A stretch of 64,000 nt of DNA from positions 558,001 to 622,000 of the forward strand of contig CAVTXH010000020.1 in NCBI GenBank assembly GCA_963738625.1, in the 5' to 3' direction. This document shows positions 25,720 to 34,102 of this stretch, piece by piece. The number at the start of each line of letters is the position of its first letter. Within the stretch, counting starts at the first letter, position 1. This stretch comes from UBA7672 sp963738625 (GTDB lineage: Bacteria; Pseudomonadota; Alphaproteobacteria; Caulobacterales; Hyphomonadaceae). The position numbers and the translations under genes were made by a program. A model generated the notes under the pieces. That model saw only the letters and a list, made by a program, of their open reading frames with translations. It did no database searches and had not been told where the DNA came from.

Positions 25720-27969
25720 ATGGCCAAGAACACGACGCTCGACCCGCCCGACAATGGCGGCGAGATCATCGAAGAGCAGATGTCGGAAGCGCTTTCGAGC
25801 CGCTACCTCACCTATGCCATGTCGACGATCACCGCGCGTGCGCTGCCCGACGTGCGCGACGGCCTGAAGCCTGTTCACCGCCGCATTCTCTATTCGATGG
25901 CCCAGCTGGGCCTGTCGGCCAACGGGCCGTTCCGCAAGTCCGCCACCGTGGTCGGTGAAGTCATCGGCAAATATCACCCGCACGGCGACCAATCGATCTA
26001 CGACGCCATGGTGCGCCTGGCGCAGGACTTTGCGGCCCGCGCGCCAATGGTCGATGGCCAGGGCAATTTCGGCAACATCGACGGCGATGCCGCCGCTGCT
26101 TTCCGTTACACCGAAGCGCGCCTGACGCCCGCCGCCATGCTCATGCTCGAAGGGCTGGATGACGACGCGGTCGATTTCCGCGAGACCTACGACACCCAGA
26201 ACCGCGAGCCGGTCGTGCTCGCCTCCGGCTTCCCGAACCTGCTCGCTAACGGCTCGTCAGGCATCGCCGTCGGCATGGCGACGTCGATCCCGCCGCACAA
26301 CCCGGCCGAATGCATCGACGCCGCGATTCACCTGCTTGATCATCCCAAGGCGTCCGTCGACGACCTGATGAAGATCATGCCCGGCCCGGACTTCCCGACC
26401 GGCGGCGTTATCGTCGAGACCAAGGAAGGCCTGCGCGAGGCCTACGCCACCGGGCGCGGCGGCGTGCGCATGCAGGCCCGCTGGCGCAAGGAAGACCTCG
26501 GCCGCGGCATGTGGCGGATCATCGTCACCGAGATCCCCTACCAGGTGCAGAAGTCCAAGCTGATGGAGCGTCTGGCCGAGCTGATCGAGACCAAGAAGGC
26601 CCCGCTGCTCGAAGACGCGATGGACGAGTCGACCGAAGACGTCCGCATGGTCCTCACGCCCAAGTCGCGCACGGTCGAAGCCGAAGTGCTGATGGCCAGC
26701 CTGTTCAAGCAGTGCGAGCTGGAGACGCGCTTCCCGGTCAACATGAACGTCCTCGACCACGGCGTGCCCAAGGTGATGGGCCTCAAGGAGATCCTGACCT
26801 GCTATCTCGATCACCGCCGCGAGGTGATCGTCCGCCGCAACAAGCACCGTTTGGCCAAGATCGAGCACCGCCTCGAAGTGCTGGACGGCCTGCTCAAGGC
26901 TTATCTCAACATCGACGAAGTCATCCGGATCATCCGCTACGAGGACGATCCGAAGTCTGTGATGATGAAGCGCTTCCGCCTGTCCGAGATACAGGTCGAG
27001 GCCATCCTCAACATGCGCCTGCGTGCGTTGCGCAAGCTCGAAGAGATCGAGATCAAGCGCGAGCACAAGGAATTGTCGGAAGAGAAGCGCGAGATCGAAC
27101 AGCTGCTCGGCTCCACCGGCCGCCAGTGGACCGAGGTGAAGCGCCAGTTGAAGGCCGCTCGCGAGGTCTTTGATCCGTCGAAGAAACTTGGGCGCCGTCG
27201 TTCCAATTTCGAACTCGCCAAGGAGATCGACACCGAAGCCGCCCTCGAAGCTCTCATCGTCAAGGAGCCGGTCACGGTGGTGCTCTCCACCATGGGCTGG
27301 ATCCGCGCGCTTCGTGGCCACAGCCAGAAGCTCGACGACCTGAAGTTCAAGGAAGGCGATGAACTCGCCCTGACGCTGGAATGCCAGACCACCGACAAGG
27401 TCGTGCTGATGGCGTCCGGCGGCCGCGCCTTCACGCTCGGCGCCGACAAGCTGCCGGGGGGCAGGGGGCATGGCGAACCGATCCGCCTCAACCTCGAACT
27501 GCCCGAGGAAGAAGACATCGTCTCGATGTTCGTACCCAGCGACAAATCGAAACGCGTGCTGGCGTCCTCCGCCGGCTACGGCTTCATCGTGCCGGAAGCA
27601 GAACTCGTTTCATCCACCCGCAAGGGCAAGATCATCATCGTGCCGTCGAAGGGCGCGCAGCTTGCCATCGTCGCCAAGGCTGACGGCGATCACGTCGCCT
27701 CTATCGGCAAGAACCGCAAGATGGTGATCTTCAAGACCTCCGAACTGCCCGAGATGACGCGCGGCAAGGGCGTGAAGATCCAGTCCTTCAAGGACGGCGG
27801 CCTGATCGACCTCAAGACCTTCAACAAGTCCGAAGGCCTGTCGTGGACCGACAGCGGCGGCCGCCAGCAGAGCTCGGATGACTGGAAAGACTGGATCGGC
27901 AAACGCGCCCAGTCCGGCAGGTTGGCGCCTCGCGGCTTCAACAAGAACGGCAAGTTCACCGGCGGTTGA
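25720..27969 (+). CDS. parC: DNA topoisomerase IV subunit A
   Basis: A 749-residue type IIA topoisomerase A subunit. The N-terminal block SSRYLTYAMSTITARALPDVRDGLKP is split here as YLTYAMSTITARALPD and VRDGLKPVHRR. The catalytic Tyr lies in FRYTEARL (about 127-134), with the GNFGNIDGD region before it. The tower and coiled coil follow, then a shortened C-terminal beta-pinwheel (blades such as VVLMASGGRAFTL) without the full GyrA-box, which favours ParC over GyrA. With ParE it decatenates chromosomes. ATG 25720 follows GAGGACC. Confidence 0.93.
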   Translation: MAKNTTLDPPDNGGEIIEEQMSEALSSRYLTYAMSTITARALPDVRDGLKPVHRRILYSMAQLGLSANGPFRKSATVVGEVIGKYHPHGDQSIYDAMVRLAQDFAARAPMVDGQGNFGNIDGDAAAAFRYTEARLTPAAMLMLEGLDDDAVDFRETYDTQNREPVVLASGFPNLLANGSSGIAVGMATSIPPHNPAECIDAAIHLLDHPKASVDDLMKIMPGPDFPTGGVIVETKEGLREAYATGRGGVRMQARWRKEDLGRGMWRIIVTEIPYQVQKSKLMERLAELIETKKAPLLEDAMDESTEDVRMVLTPKSRTVEAEVLMASLFKQCELETRFPVNMNVLDHGVPKVMGLKEILTCYLDHRREVIVRRNKHRLAKIEHRLEVLDGLLKAYLNIDEVIRIIRYEDDPKSVMMKRFRLSEIQVEAILNMRLRALRKLEEIEIKREHKELSEEKREIEQLLGSTGRQWTEVKRQLKAAREVFDPSKKLGRRRSNFELAKEIDTEAALEALIVKEPVTVVLSTMGWIRALRGHSQKLDDLKFKEGDELALTLECQTTDKVVLMASGGRAFTLGADKLPGGRGHGEPIRLNLELPEEEDIVSMFVPSDKSKRVLASSAGYGFIVPEAELVSSTRKGKIIIVPSKGAQLAIVAKADGDHVASIGKNRKMVIFKTSELPEMTRGKGVKIQSFKDGGLIDLKTFNKSEGLSWTDSGGRQQSSDDWKDWIGKRAQSGRLAPRGFNKNGKFTGG

Positions 27970-28266
27970 TTATTTGCGCAACACTTCGGCGACCACGTCC
28001 GGGCGTTTCTCGATCACCTTGAGAAACATCCGCGCGCTGGCCTCGGGCTGCTTGCGCTTCTGCTCCCAGTCGCGGATCGAGCCGAGCGAAAATCCGTAGC
28101 GGTGTGCGAACTCCGCCTGCGTTAGCTTCAGCTTCCTGCGGATCTTCTGGACATCGACGTCGATAGGCACATGGACGCGATACGTTTTCGGGTCCGCCTT
28201 GCCTTGCGTGATCGCAATCGCCTCATTGAGGCCGTCGATAATTCGCTGTGCGTCCTTGCGGATCAT
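27970..28266 (-). CDS. type II antitoxin, HigA/NadS-like with C-terminal HTH
   Basis: A 98-residue protein. The N-terminal toxin-binding half (RIIDGLNEAIAITQGK) is followed by a helix-turn-helix of the XRE type: VQKIRRKLKLTQAEFAHRYG and SLGSIRDWEQKRKQPE. This is the usual architecture of HigA-2/NadS antitoxins. It neutralises the upstream toxin and represses the operon, probably through the palindrome at 28643-28659. Its stop codon directly abuts that of parC. Confidence 0.88.
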   Translation of the reverse strand: MIRKDAQRIIDGLNEAIAITQGKADPKTYRVHVPIDVDVQKIRRKLKLTQAEFAHRYGFSLGSIRDWEQKRKQPEASARMFLKVIEKRPDVVAEVLRK

Positions 28267-28275
28267 TGTCCGGTC

Positions 28276-28620
28276 CTATTTGGCTTTCCAATTCAGACCG
28301 TCCGCAAGAGTTTTCACTGCGGCAGCCATTCCGTTCAGTTCCGCTCGATTGTAGTTCGCGCGTGACCCCTTCGAGAGCACAGACAGCAGAAATACCGGGA
28401 TGTCTTCGTTCGCGAAGTAAGTGACGACACGATATCCACCCCACTTGCCACGACCCTTTCCGCGAATACGCACCTTCCTGCAGCCGCCGCTGCCGACGAT
28501 CAAATCACCCCCCATCGGGTCGCGCGACGCCGTATCCACGGCATTCTGCCTTTCCGCCTCCGTCATTGCAGCGTCATCGGCCGCCCGTAGGTAGGTATGC
28601 GTCTCGATGACTGCGTGCAT
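28276..28620 (-). CDS. type II toxin, RelE/HigB-2-like
   Basis: A 114-residue protein of the RelE/HigB superfamily. Key blocks are DLIVGSGGCRKVRIRGKGRGKWGGYRVV (basic strands; shown as GGCRKVRIRGKGRGKWGGYR) and DIPVFLLSVLSKGSR. The order toxin-antitoxin with the toxin first is typical of higBA. It would cleave mRNA on the ribosome. It is transcribed from the promoter and operator just upstream. Confidence 0.88.
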   Translation of the reverse strand: MHAVIETHTYLRAADDAAMTEAERQNAVDTASRDPMGGDLIVGSGGCRKVRIRGKGRGKWGGYRVVTYFANEDIPVFLLSVLSKGSRANYNRAELNGMAAAVKTLADGLNWKAK

Positions 28621-28639
28621 CCCGTATCCCCCCGGATCG

Positions 28640-28668
28640 TATGTACGGCGACGCCGTACTTATGTCAA
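28640..28668 (-). promoter_or_regulatory. toxin-antitoxin promoter with palindromic operator
   Basis: On the minus strand a perfect -35 TTGACA (28668-28663) is followed by a 17-base spacer and -10 TACATA (28645-28640), about 20 bases before the toxin ATG. A perfect 8+1+8 palindrome GTACGGCG-A-CGCCGTAC (28643-28659) covers the spacer and half the -10. That is where a HigA-type repressor would block the polymerase. Confidence 0.8.
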
Positions 28669-29180
28669 GGGCGGCTGACGTCGATTCGCATGAACACCCG
28701 CGTGTTGATGTCGAGGAGCTTCGCCTGCTCGGCTTCGATCGCGGTCATCCATGGCAGGTAGTCGCCGCGCGCGACTTCGCTGAAACCGAGCCTGGCGTAG
28801 AATGGCGCGTTCCACGGCGGCGCGCGGAAAGTCGAAAGATAGACCGCGCCGGCCGATTGCCGCTTGGCCGCCTCGACGAACGCCTTCACCAGCGCGGCGC
28901 CCGCGCCTTTCTGCTGGTAGGGCGTATCGACATCGAGTTCGTGCAGGTAGGCGTCCGCGCCATGCATCTCGCCCATGATGAAGCCGGCTGCCCGGCCATC
29001 CACTTCGGCGATGAACGAAAGCCCCGCCTCGATCGCCGCCAGATGATCCGTCACCGCCACCAGCGCCATGGTGTCGAGCGCGATCAGGTCCCAACCCTCG
29101 AACAGCTCGCCAGCGCTGTCCTCGATCTCGTGCATGCGCGGGATGTCGGCGGCCGTCGCCGGGCGGACTGCAACCGTCAC
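28665..29180 (-). CDS. GNAT-family N-acetyltransferase
   Basis: A 171-residue acetyltransferase starting at GTG 29180, which overlaps the FAD-oxidoreductase stop (GTGA). The GNAT fold runs from VAVRPATAADIPRMHEIE through AGFIMGEM and the acetyl-CoA loop QQKGAGAALVKAFVE. It ends FYARLGFSEVARGDYLPWM. Substrate unknown; the coupling to the upstream monooxygenase suggests a shared pathway. Confidence 0.85.
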   Translation of the reverse strand: MTVAVRPATAADIPRMHEIEDSAGELFEGWDLIALDTMALVAVTDHLAAIEAGLSFIAEVDGRAAGFIMGEMHGADAYLHELDVDTPYQQKGAGAALVKAFVEAAKRQSAGAVYLSTFRAPPWNAPFYARLGFSEVARGDYLPWMTAIEAEQAKLLDINTRVFMRIDVSRP

Positions 29181-30511
29181 GGCGCCATCGACCCCTGCAG
29201 CGCCGTGAAGAACCGCATGGCCAGCGGCCCCTCGCGCAGCGCACTGTCCGCCTCGATCATGTGCAGCAGGCGATAGCGCAGCACGCGGAACTCCACGTCC
29301 TCGTCCGCCAGCCGGCGCAGCGTCGCGGCCACCGCCCGGCTCATCGCGAAGTTGGGCGGCCGCTCGCCCTCCGTCTCCGGATAGACATAGTCGGAGTTGA
29401 TCGACAGGCTCCACGCCCGCGCCGCGATGGCCGCCGCGGCCGGCAGGTATTCCTGCTCCAGCCCGTCCAGCCCCGCGCCGCTCTCGATCCGCCTGTCCAG
29501 CAAGCCCGCCAGCGCATCGGCCTCGCGCGCCGCCACCGTCATGCCCTGGCCATAGGTCGGGTTGACGCTGCTCATGGCATCGCCCGCGGGCAGCAGACGG
29601 CCGGGCCACTTTTTGGCCTCCCAGATCTTCCGCCGCGACGCCGTCCCTTTCCGGAACGTCTTGATCTCGCTCGCCAGCTCGGCGTGCTTGATGCGCGCAT
29701 GCACCGCCTGGTCGACCAGGTTCCTGGCGTATTCGCGGAAGCTCGCCTCGTCGCGCGCCGGCGCCTCGCCGCCGCGCTGGCCCAGCGAGAGAATCCACTC
29801 GCCGTTCTCGATCGGCAGGATGAACCCGAAATGCGTATGCGGCGGCGCCGGCAGCACGTAGATGCCGACGCCATCGCCCTTGTGCGGGCCCGCCTGGCGA
29901 AAGCGCGCCGTCGAATAGGTGACGTTGATCCTGATATGCTCGCTCTCATACTCCGCATGGCCGTCTTCCACGAGCTGCCGCGCCAGCGGCCCAGTCATGC
30001 CGGTAGCGTCGACCAGCATGTCGGCGGTCAGCTTCGATCCGTCCTCCAGCTCGACGCCGGCGCACCTTCCGTCCTCGACGAGATAGCGCCGCACATCTGT
30101 CTCTGCGCGGATGCTGACGCCAGGCAGGGCGGCGACGCGTTCGCGCAGGATGCGCTCATAGACCGGCCGCGACAGGCTGGTGACCGAAAAGCCGGCGTCG
30201 CATTCGTCCATCCACCCGCCGAAATCATAGACCAGCACATCGCGCCCCACGCGCATCCCGACCGCGCCTGCCTTGTAGAAATCGTCCGTGATTCCCGGCA
30301 GCAATCGCTCCAGGCTTTCCTCGCCCGCTTTCAGCAGCTGGTGGGCATGCGCGCCCTGGCCAACGCCCATCCGCACCGCCGCTTCGTCGGGCAGAGAGTC
30401 GCGGTCGAGCACAGTCACCGTCGCGAACCGCCCGGCCAGCGCGGCCGCCGCGGCAAGCCCCGCTATGCCGGCGCCGACGACGATTGCTTCGCTTCCGAGC
30501 GGCTTGCCCAT
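29177..30511 (-). CDS. FAD-dependent monooxygenase-type oxidoreductase
   Basis: A 444-residue flavoprotein. The N-terminal dinucleotide motif VVGAGIAGLAAAAALAGR is followed by the ribose-binding Asp in VTVLDRD. The second FAD block GRLLPAGDAMSSVNPTYGQGM is characteristic of the geranylgeranyl-reductase/PHBH superfamily. The middle region SYSTARF-like strands (TYSTARFRQAGPH) line the substrate pocket. It probably hydroxylates or epoxidises a small lipid or aromatic compound. It is translationally coupled to a GNAT gene. Confidence 0.82.
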   Translation of the reverse strand: MGKPLGSEAIVVGAGIAGLAAAAALAGRFATVTVLDRDSLPDEAAVRMGVGQGAHAHQLLKAGEESLERLLPGITDDFYKAGAVGMRVGRDVLVYDFGGWMDECDAGFSVTSLSRPVYERILRERVAALPGVSIRAETDVRRYLVEDGRCAGVELEDGSKLTADMLVDATGMTGPLARQLVEDGHAEYESEHIRINVTYSTARFRQAGPHKGDGVGIYVLPAPPHTHFGFILPIENGEWILSLGQRGGEAPARDEASFREYARNLVDQAVHARIKHAELASEIKTFRKGTASRRKIWEAKKWPGRLLPAGDAMSSVNPTYGQGMTVAAREADALAGLLDRRIESGAGLDGLEQEYLPAAAAIAARAWSLSINSDYVYPETEGERPPNFAMSRAVAATLRRLADEDVEFRVLRYRLLHMIEADSALREGPLAMRFFTALQGSMAP

Positions 30512-30662
30512 GGTCCAACCCTGCTCAATCCTGTGTGGAGCGCCACACTAGAGCCTTGCAGGGCCACGCGAAAGGCCGGGCCCGGCCTATGGATTCGTTC
30601 CGCCCTTGCTGTAGATTGCCCCCAGGCCGGGAATCGCCGGGCGGGAACAGAAGGGGCGAGGA

Positions 30663-31226
30663 ATGCTGCCGGTCTATATTGGTCTGGGCGTCATTGCCCT
30701 TGTCGTTATCGTCGTCATCGCGATTTACAACGGCCTGGTGTCAAAGCGGCAGCAGGTCAACGAGGCCTTCTCGGGCATCGACGTGCAGCTGAAGCTGCGG
30801 CGCGAACTGATCCCCAACCTCGTCGAGACCGTCAAGGGCTACGCCGCCCACGAGAAGACGACGCTGGATGCGGTGATCTCGGCGCGCAACGCCGCTGCGG
30901 CCGCGCAGGGTCCTGCCGCGCAGGGCGCCGCCGAAGGCATCCTCAGCGGCGCGCTGGGCAAGATCTTCGCCCTGGCCGAGGCCTATCCGGACCTCAAGGC
31001 GAGCCAGAACTTCATCCAGCTGCAGACCGAGCTTTCCTCGATCGAGGACAAGGTCGCGGCCTCGCGGCGCTTCTACAACTCGTCGGTGGGCGACTACAAC
31101 ACGGCGATCCAGCAATTCCCCGCTTCGATCATCGCCGGTTCGTCCGGCTTCACCGCGCGCGAGTTCTTCGACGTGGGCGAGGCCGAACGCGCGCAGAACA
31201 ACGTCGCGCCGTCGGTGAAGTTCTGA
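30663..31226 (+). CDS. lemA: LemA-family membrane protein
   Basis: A 187-residue protein. One N-terminal helix (YIGLGVIALVVIVVIAIYN) with an outward N-terminus is followed by the LemA coiled coil: QQVNEAFSGIDVQLKLR, RELIPNLVETVKGY, AYPDLKASQNFIQLQ and RRFYNSSVGDYNTAIQQFP. The C-terminus F-D-x-GE is intact. Family function is poorly defined. It is followed directly by a GNAT gene; no TPM-domain partner is adjacent. Confidence 0.93.
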   Translation: MLPVYIGLGVIALVVIVVIAIYNGLVSKRQQVNEAFSGIDVQLKLRRELIPNLVETVKGYAAHEKTTLDAVISARNAAAAAQGPAAQGAAEGILSGALGKIFALAEAYPDLKASQNFIQLQTELSSIEDKVAASRRFYNSSVGDYNTAIQQFPASIIAGSSGFTAREFFDVGEAERAQNNVAPSVKF

Positions 31227-31697
31227 TTGGCCGCCGGTCTCGTCATCCGGGCTTTTGAGCCAGGCGACGAGGCGGCGTTCCGCGACATCAACCTTGAATG
31301 GATCGAGCGGTTCTTCGTCGTCGAGACGAAGGACCGCGAGGTTCTCAACAATCCCCGCAAGTACATCCTCGACCCGGGCGGCGCGATCTTTCTCGCGGTC
31401 GATGGCGGCGATCCGGTCGGGGCCGTCGCCCTCATCGTGATGGGCGAGGGATCGGTGGAGCTCGCCAAGATGGGCGTGCGTCCGGCTGCGCAAGGCAAGG
31501 GCGCAGGCCGCAAGCTGGTCGCGGCGGCCATCGAAGGCGCGCGCGCGATGGGCATGAAGCGCGTCTACATCGAGACCAATTCCATTCTCGGCCCGGCGCT
31601 CAAACTCTACCACGACGCCGGCTTCCGCCCGCTGGCGAATCCCGTGCCGTCGCCCTACGCGCGCGCCGACGTGCAGCTGGAGCTTTTTCTGGACTAG
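31227..31697 (+). CDS. GNAT-family N-acetyltransferase
   Basis: A 156-residue acetyltransferase of the GCN5 fold: VIRAFEPGDEAAFRDIN, ELAKMGVRPAAQGKGAGRKLVAAA (acetyl-CoA loop QGKGAGRKL) and LKLYHDAGFRPL. The start is TTG directly after the lemA stop codon, so translation is probably coupled. Substrate unknown. Confidence 0.85.
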   Translation: MAAGLVIRAFEPGDEAAFRDINLEWIERFFVVETKDREVLNNPRKYILDPGGAIFLAVDGGDPVGAVALIVMGEGSVELAKMGVRPAAQGKGAGRKLVAAAIEGARAMGMKRVYIETNSILGPALKLYHDAGFRPLANPVPSPYARADVQLELFLD

Positions 31698-31742
31698 GCT
31701 GCGCGCCGCCCTGATGGCTCTTCGAGGCACTTTTGTTCGGCC

Positions 31743-32060
31743 ATGAAACTCATCGACGTCCTTGTCACCTGTCCGGACCGCGCCAGCGCGGAGGCGATCG
31801 CGCGTGCGCTTGTCGAAGAGCGCCTGGCCGCATGCGCCAACATAGGCGCCGGGGCCGCCAGCATCTACCGCTGGAAAGGCGCCATCGAGCAGGCGGATGA
31901 AATCCCCCTGATGCTCAAGACCCGCGCCGGCCTGTTCGCCCGCCTGGCCGAGCGCGTGAAAGCGCTGCACAGCTACGAAGTCCCTTGCATCGTCGCGATG
32001 GAGCTTGCCGACGTCGAGCCTGCCTACGCCGCATGGCTGCAGCAGGAAACGGAGAGCTGA
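31743..32060 (+). CDS. cutA: divalent-cation tolerance protein CutA
   Basis: A 105-residue trimeric ferredoxin-like protein. Blocks VLVTCPDRASAEAIARALVEERLAACAN (shown as LVEERLAACANI), YRWKGAIEQADEIPLMLKT and LHSYEVPCIVAM, with DVEPAYAAWLQ near the end, are the standard CutA signature. Implicated in copper tolerance in enterobacteria; its general role is unsettled. Confidence 0.93.
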   Translation: MKLIDVLVTCPDRASAEAIARALVEERLAACANIGAGAASIYRWKGAIEQADEIPLMLKTRAGLFARLAERVKALHSYEVPCIVAMELADVEPAYAAWLQQETES

Positions 32061-32187
32061 CCGCCGCCGTTCCCGCTCCGATTCCTCTCTGTTCCGCTCA
32101 CGATTCCGAAGCGTGCCGCGCGCCTGTGGATGGATGCTGGGGGTGGAACATTGGCCGGCGCCGAACTGGCGAGCCGCATCCACCACT

Positions 32188-32259
32188 GTCATTCCGGGCG
32201 GAGCAGCGAAGCTGCGCAGACCCGGAACCGTGAGGCGCGGTCCGCGCTTCTGGAATGAC
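32188..32259. repeat. REP-like palindromic element with GTCATTCC ends
   Basis: Outer inverted ends GTCATTCC (32188-32195) and GGAATGAC (32252-32259) enclose nested hairpins: GCAGC-GAA-GCTGC (32203-32215), TTCCGGG/CCCGGAA and GCGCGG/CCGCGC. A half-copy ending TCTGGAATGACA occurs near 1549-1560. This is typical of non-coding REP/BIME units in alphaproteobacteria. Confidence 0.7.
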
Positions 32260-32344
32260 AAAGGCAATGTGATCGACATCTCTCTCAATGCGTCATCCTG
32301 GGACTCCATCCGAGGATCTTTCTGGAAGCGGACCTTAGGTCCGC

Positions 32345-32474
32345 GTTCCCCGCGAAGGCGGGGATCCAGTCCAGCGCGCGTTAGCGCGCTTCTCGGCCGG
32401 CCTGTCGGTTCTGATTCAGAGTCCTTCGGACGCTCTCCTGTTTTGCGGCTGGACCCCCGCCTTCGCGGGGGACA
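32345..32474. repeat. inverted pair of CCCCGC-GAAG-GCGGGG elements
   Basis: The first copy has a stem CCCCGC-GAAG-GCGGGG (32348-32363) followed by ATCCAG. The second copy is in opposite orientation (CTGGAC..., stem 32454-32471). Between them lies GCGCGCGTTAGCGCGC. The two make a BIME-like inverted pair. The whole gap 32061-32593 carries no convincing gene apart from these repeats. Confidence 0.75.
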
Positions 32475-32593
32475 CGGCCGATAGAGCAGTCCAACACAGT
32501 CGGATGACTCTGCAGTTTGGAAGAATCTTCAGCCCCCAAATCCCAGCATTTGCGGCTCAGAGTTCATCTCGGCGCTGTGGCGATACTGGGGTC

Positions 32594-33142
32594 ATGTTTG
32601 CGCCGCTGATCCTCTCCGTGCTCCTGCCCTTGAACCCGGCTCTGTTCCTAAGAGAGCTGATCTCCTGGTTCATCGGCTGCCTCGCCCGGACGCTGGCGGA
32701 CGAAGAGACACGGGCCTGGATCAAGGCGAACCCCAAGGACCGCTCTGTCCGCCTCGATCTCCTGGGCTCGCTCATCATGATCGAGGACATGATCGCGGCC
32801 CTCACCCATATCCGGGCCCGTCAGATGCTGGGCCACACGCCCAAGCGCAGGCGCAGGAAAGGCCGCCGCCCGAGCTACGCCCTTACCGGCCATGCCCCCT
32901 CCCTCGAAGAGATCGAGCGGCGCTTTGAGCGCGCTCTCCAGCGTCTCGACGCGGTCGAGAGACATTCCGCCAACCTGGTCGTGAAGCTGGCCCGCCTCCT
33001 GACGAACTCCGTATCGCAGCTTCAGCGCCCGCCGCATCCGGCCGGGCCGTCGTCGACGACGACGACGATTTTTCAGAGGGTGCGACAAAAATCGTCGGCG
33101 GCCAGCCCCAGGGCCGGCCAGCGCATCCGCGCGCCGCCTTAG
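32594..33142 (+). CDS. hypothetical protein with basic tail
   Basis: A 182-residue protein starting at ATG 32594 after GGGG. A short hydrophobic N-terminus (LILSVLLPLNPALFLREL) may be a signal or membrane segment. The middle is helical and basic (HTPKRRRRKGRRPSYALTG), then EEIERRFERALQRLDAVERH, a probable coiled coil. The C-terminal 40 residues are low-complexity (a run of Thr encoded by ACG repeats). The family is not recognised. It is convergent with bpt. Confidence 0.5.
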   Translation: MFAPLILSVLLPLNPALFLRELISWFIGCLARTLADEETRAWIKANPKDRSVRLDLLGSLIMIEDMIAALTHIRARQMLGHTPKRRRRKGRRPSYALTGHAPSLEEIERRFERALQRLDAVERHSANLVVKLARLLTNSVSQLQRPPHPAGPSSTTTTIFQRVRQKSSAASPRAGQRIRAPP

Positions 33143-33226
33143 CTGCGGGCTCATCCAGAAAACAAACCCGACCCAGCCCGCAGGCCTTACCTGCGAGAAC
33201 GAGACGCCATGCCTGAAAAGAAAAAA

Positions 33227-34003
33227 CTACAGCTCGTCTTCGTAGAGCGGGCGCCACGTGTCGCCGTCAAAGACTTCCAGCGGCGAGAAATCGGCCTTGT
33301 AGCCCATCTTGTCCGAGTTCTTCACCCAGTAGCCGAGATAGACGTAGGGCAGGCCGAGCTCCGAAGCCAAACGGATGTGGTCGAGCACCATGAAGGCGCC
33401 GACGCTGCGCTTGGCGAGCTCGGGCTTGAAGAAGGAGTAGACCATCGACAGTCCATCGCGCAGCACGTCGGTCAGCGCCGCAGCCTGCAGCGAGCCGTCA
33501 TCGTCTGGCGCAGGCGTGGGGCGGTTGCGGTATTCGAAGACGACGGTGCGCACCGGGCTCGCGTCCACCATGCCGGCATAGTCCCGGATTTCCATCTCGG
33601 TCATGCCGCCGCCCGGGTGGCGCTCGTTGAGATAGCGCTTGAGCAGCCGGAACTGTTCGCGGGTTGCACGCGCATGGCATGGGTCGCGCTCGAGCATCGC
33701 GTTCTTGGCGAGCACGCGCTTCCAGCGCTTGGTCATCTGGAACGCGGCGACGTCGATGCGGACCGACCGGCAGGCGCCGCACGCCTTGCAGGCGGGGCGG
33801 TAGGCGATGGTCTGCGAACGGCGGAAGCCGGAACGTGTGAGGCTGTCATTGAGGTTGACCGCGCCATCGACGGCGAGGTTGGCGAACACCTTGCGCTCCA
33901 TCTTGCCGGGCAGGTAAGGGCAGGGCTGGGGCGACGTCAGATAGAACTTCATCTTGCGGACAAAGTCCGGCGGGATGATTTCCTTGGTGTCGGCTTCTTT
34001 CAT
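33227..34003 (-). CDS. bpt: aspartate/glutamate leucyltransferase
   Basis: A 258-residue Bpt-type aminoacyl-tRNA protein transferase of the N-degron pathway. N-terminal CPYLPGKMERKVFANL is followed by the paired-Cys motif CKACGACRSVRIDV (about 72-85), as in the arginyltransferase N-domain. The C-domain has GLSMVYSFFKPELAKRSVGAF and YLGYWVKNSDKMGYKADFSPLE. It adds Leu to N-terminal Asp/Glu of proteins for ClpS-ClpAP degradation. Confidence 0.92.
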   Translation of the reverse strand: MKEADTKEIIPPDFVRKMKFYLTSPQPCPYLPGKMERKVFANLAVDGAVNLNDSLTRSGFRRSQTIAYRPACKACGACRSVRIDVAAFQMTKRWKRVLAKNAMLERDPCHARATREQFRLLKRYLNERHPGGGMTEMEIRDYAGMVDASPVRTVVFEYRNRPTPAPDDDGSLQAAALTDVLRDGLSMVYSFFKPELAKRSVGAFMVLDHIRLASELGLPYVYLGYWVKNSDKMGYKADFSPLEVFDGDTWRPLYEDEL

Positions 34004-34102
34004 CGTGAGTTGAATGTAAGCGGCGTTCGGGCGAGTGCGCCAGCGATAAAACGCTTCAACTGCGATGGGGGTCGGGGTGTGTCCCCCGGAGTTTGTGGAC
34101 GC

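Noticed and set aside
26257..27471. 404-codon open frame on the minus strand
   Set aside because: It lies wholly inside parC and reads as a low-complexity His/Leu/Gln shadow.
29261..31258. 665-codon open frame on the plus strand
   Set aside because: It is antisense to the FAD oxidoreductase and overlaps lemA; its Arg/His/Gly-rich translation has no domain, as expected for the complement of GC-rich genes.
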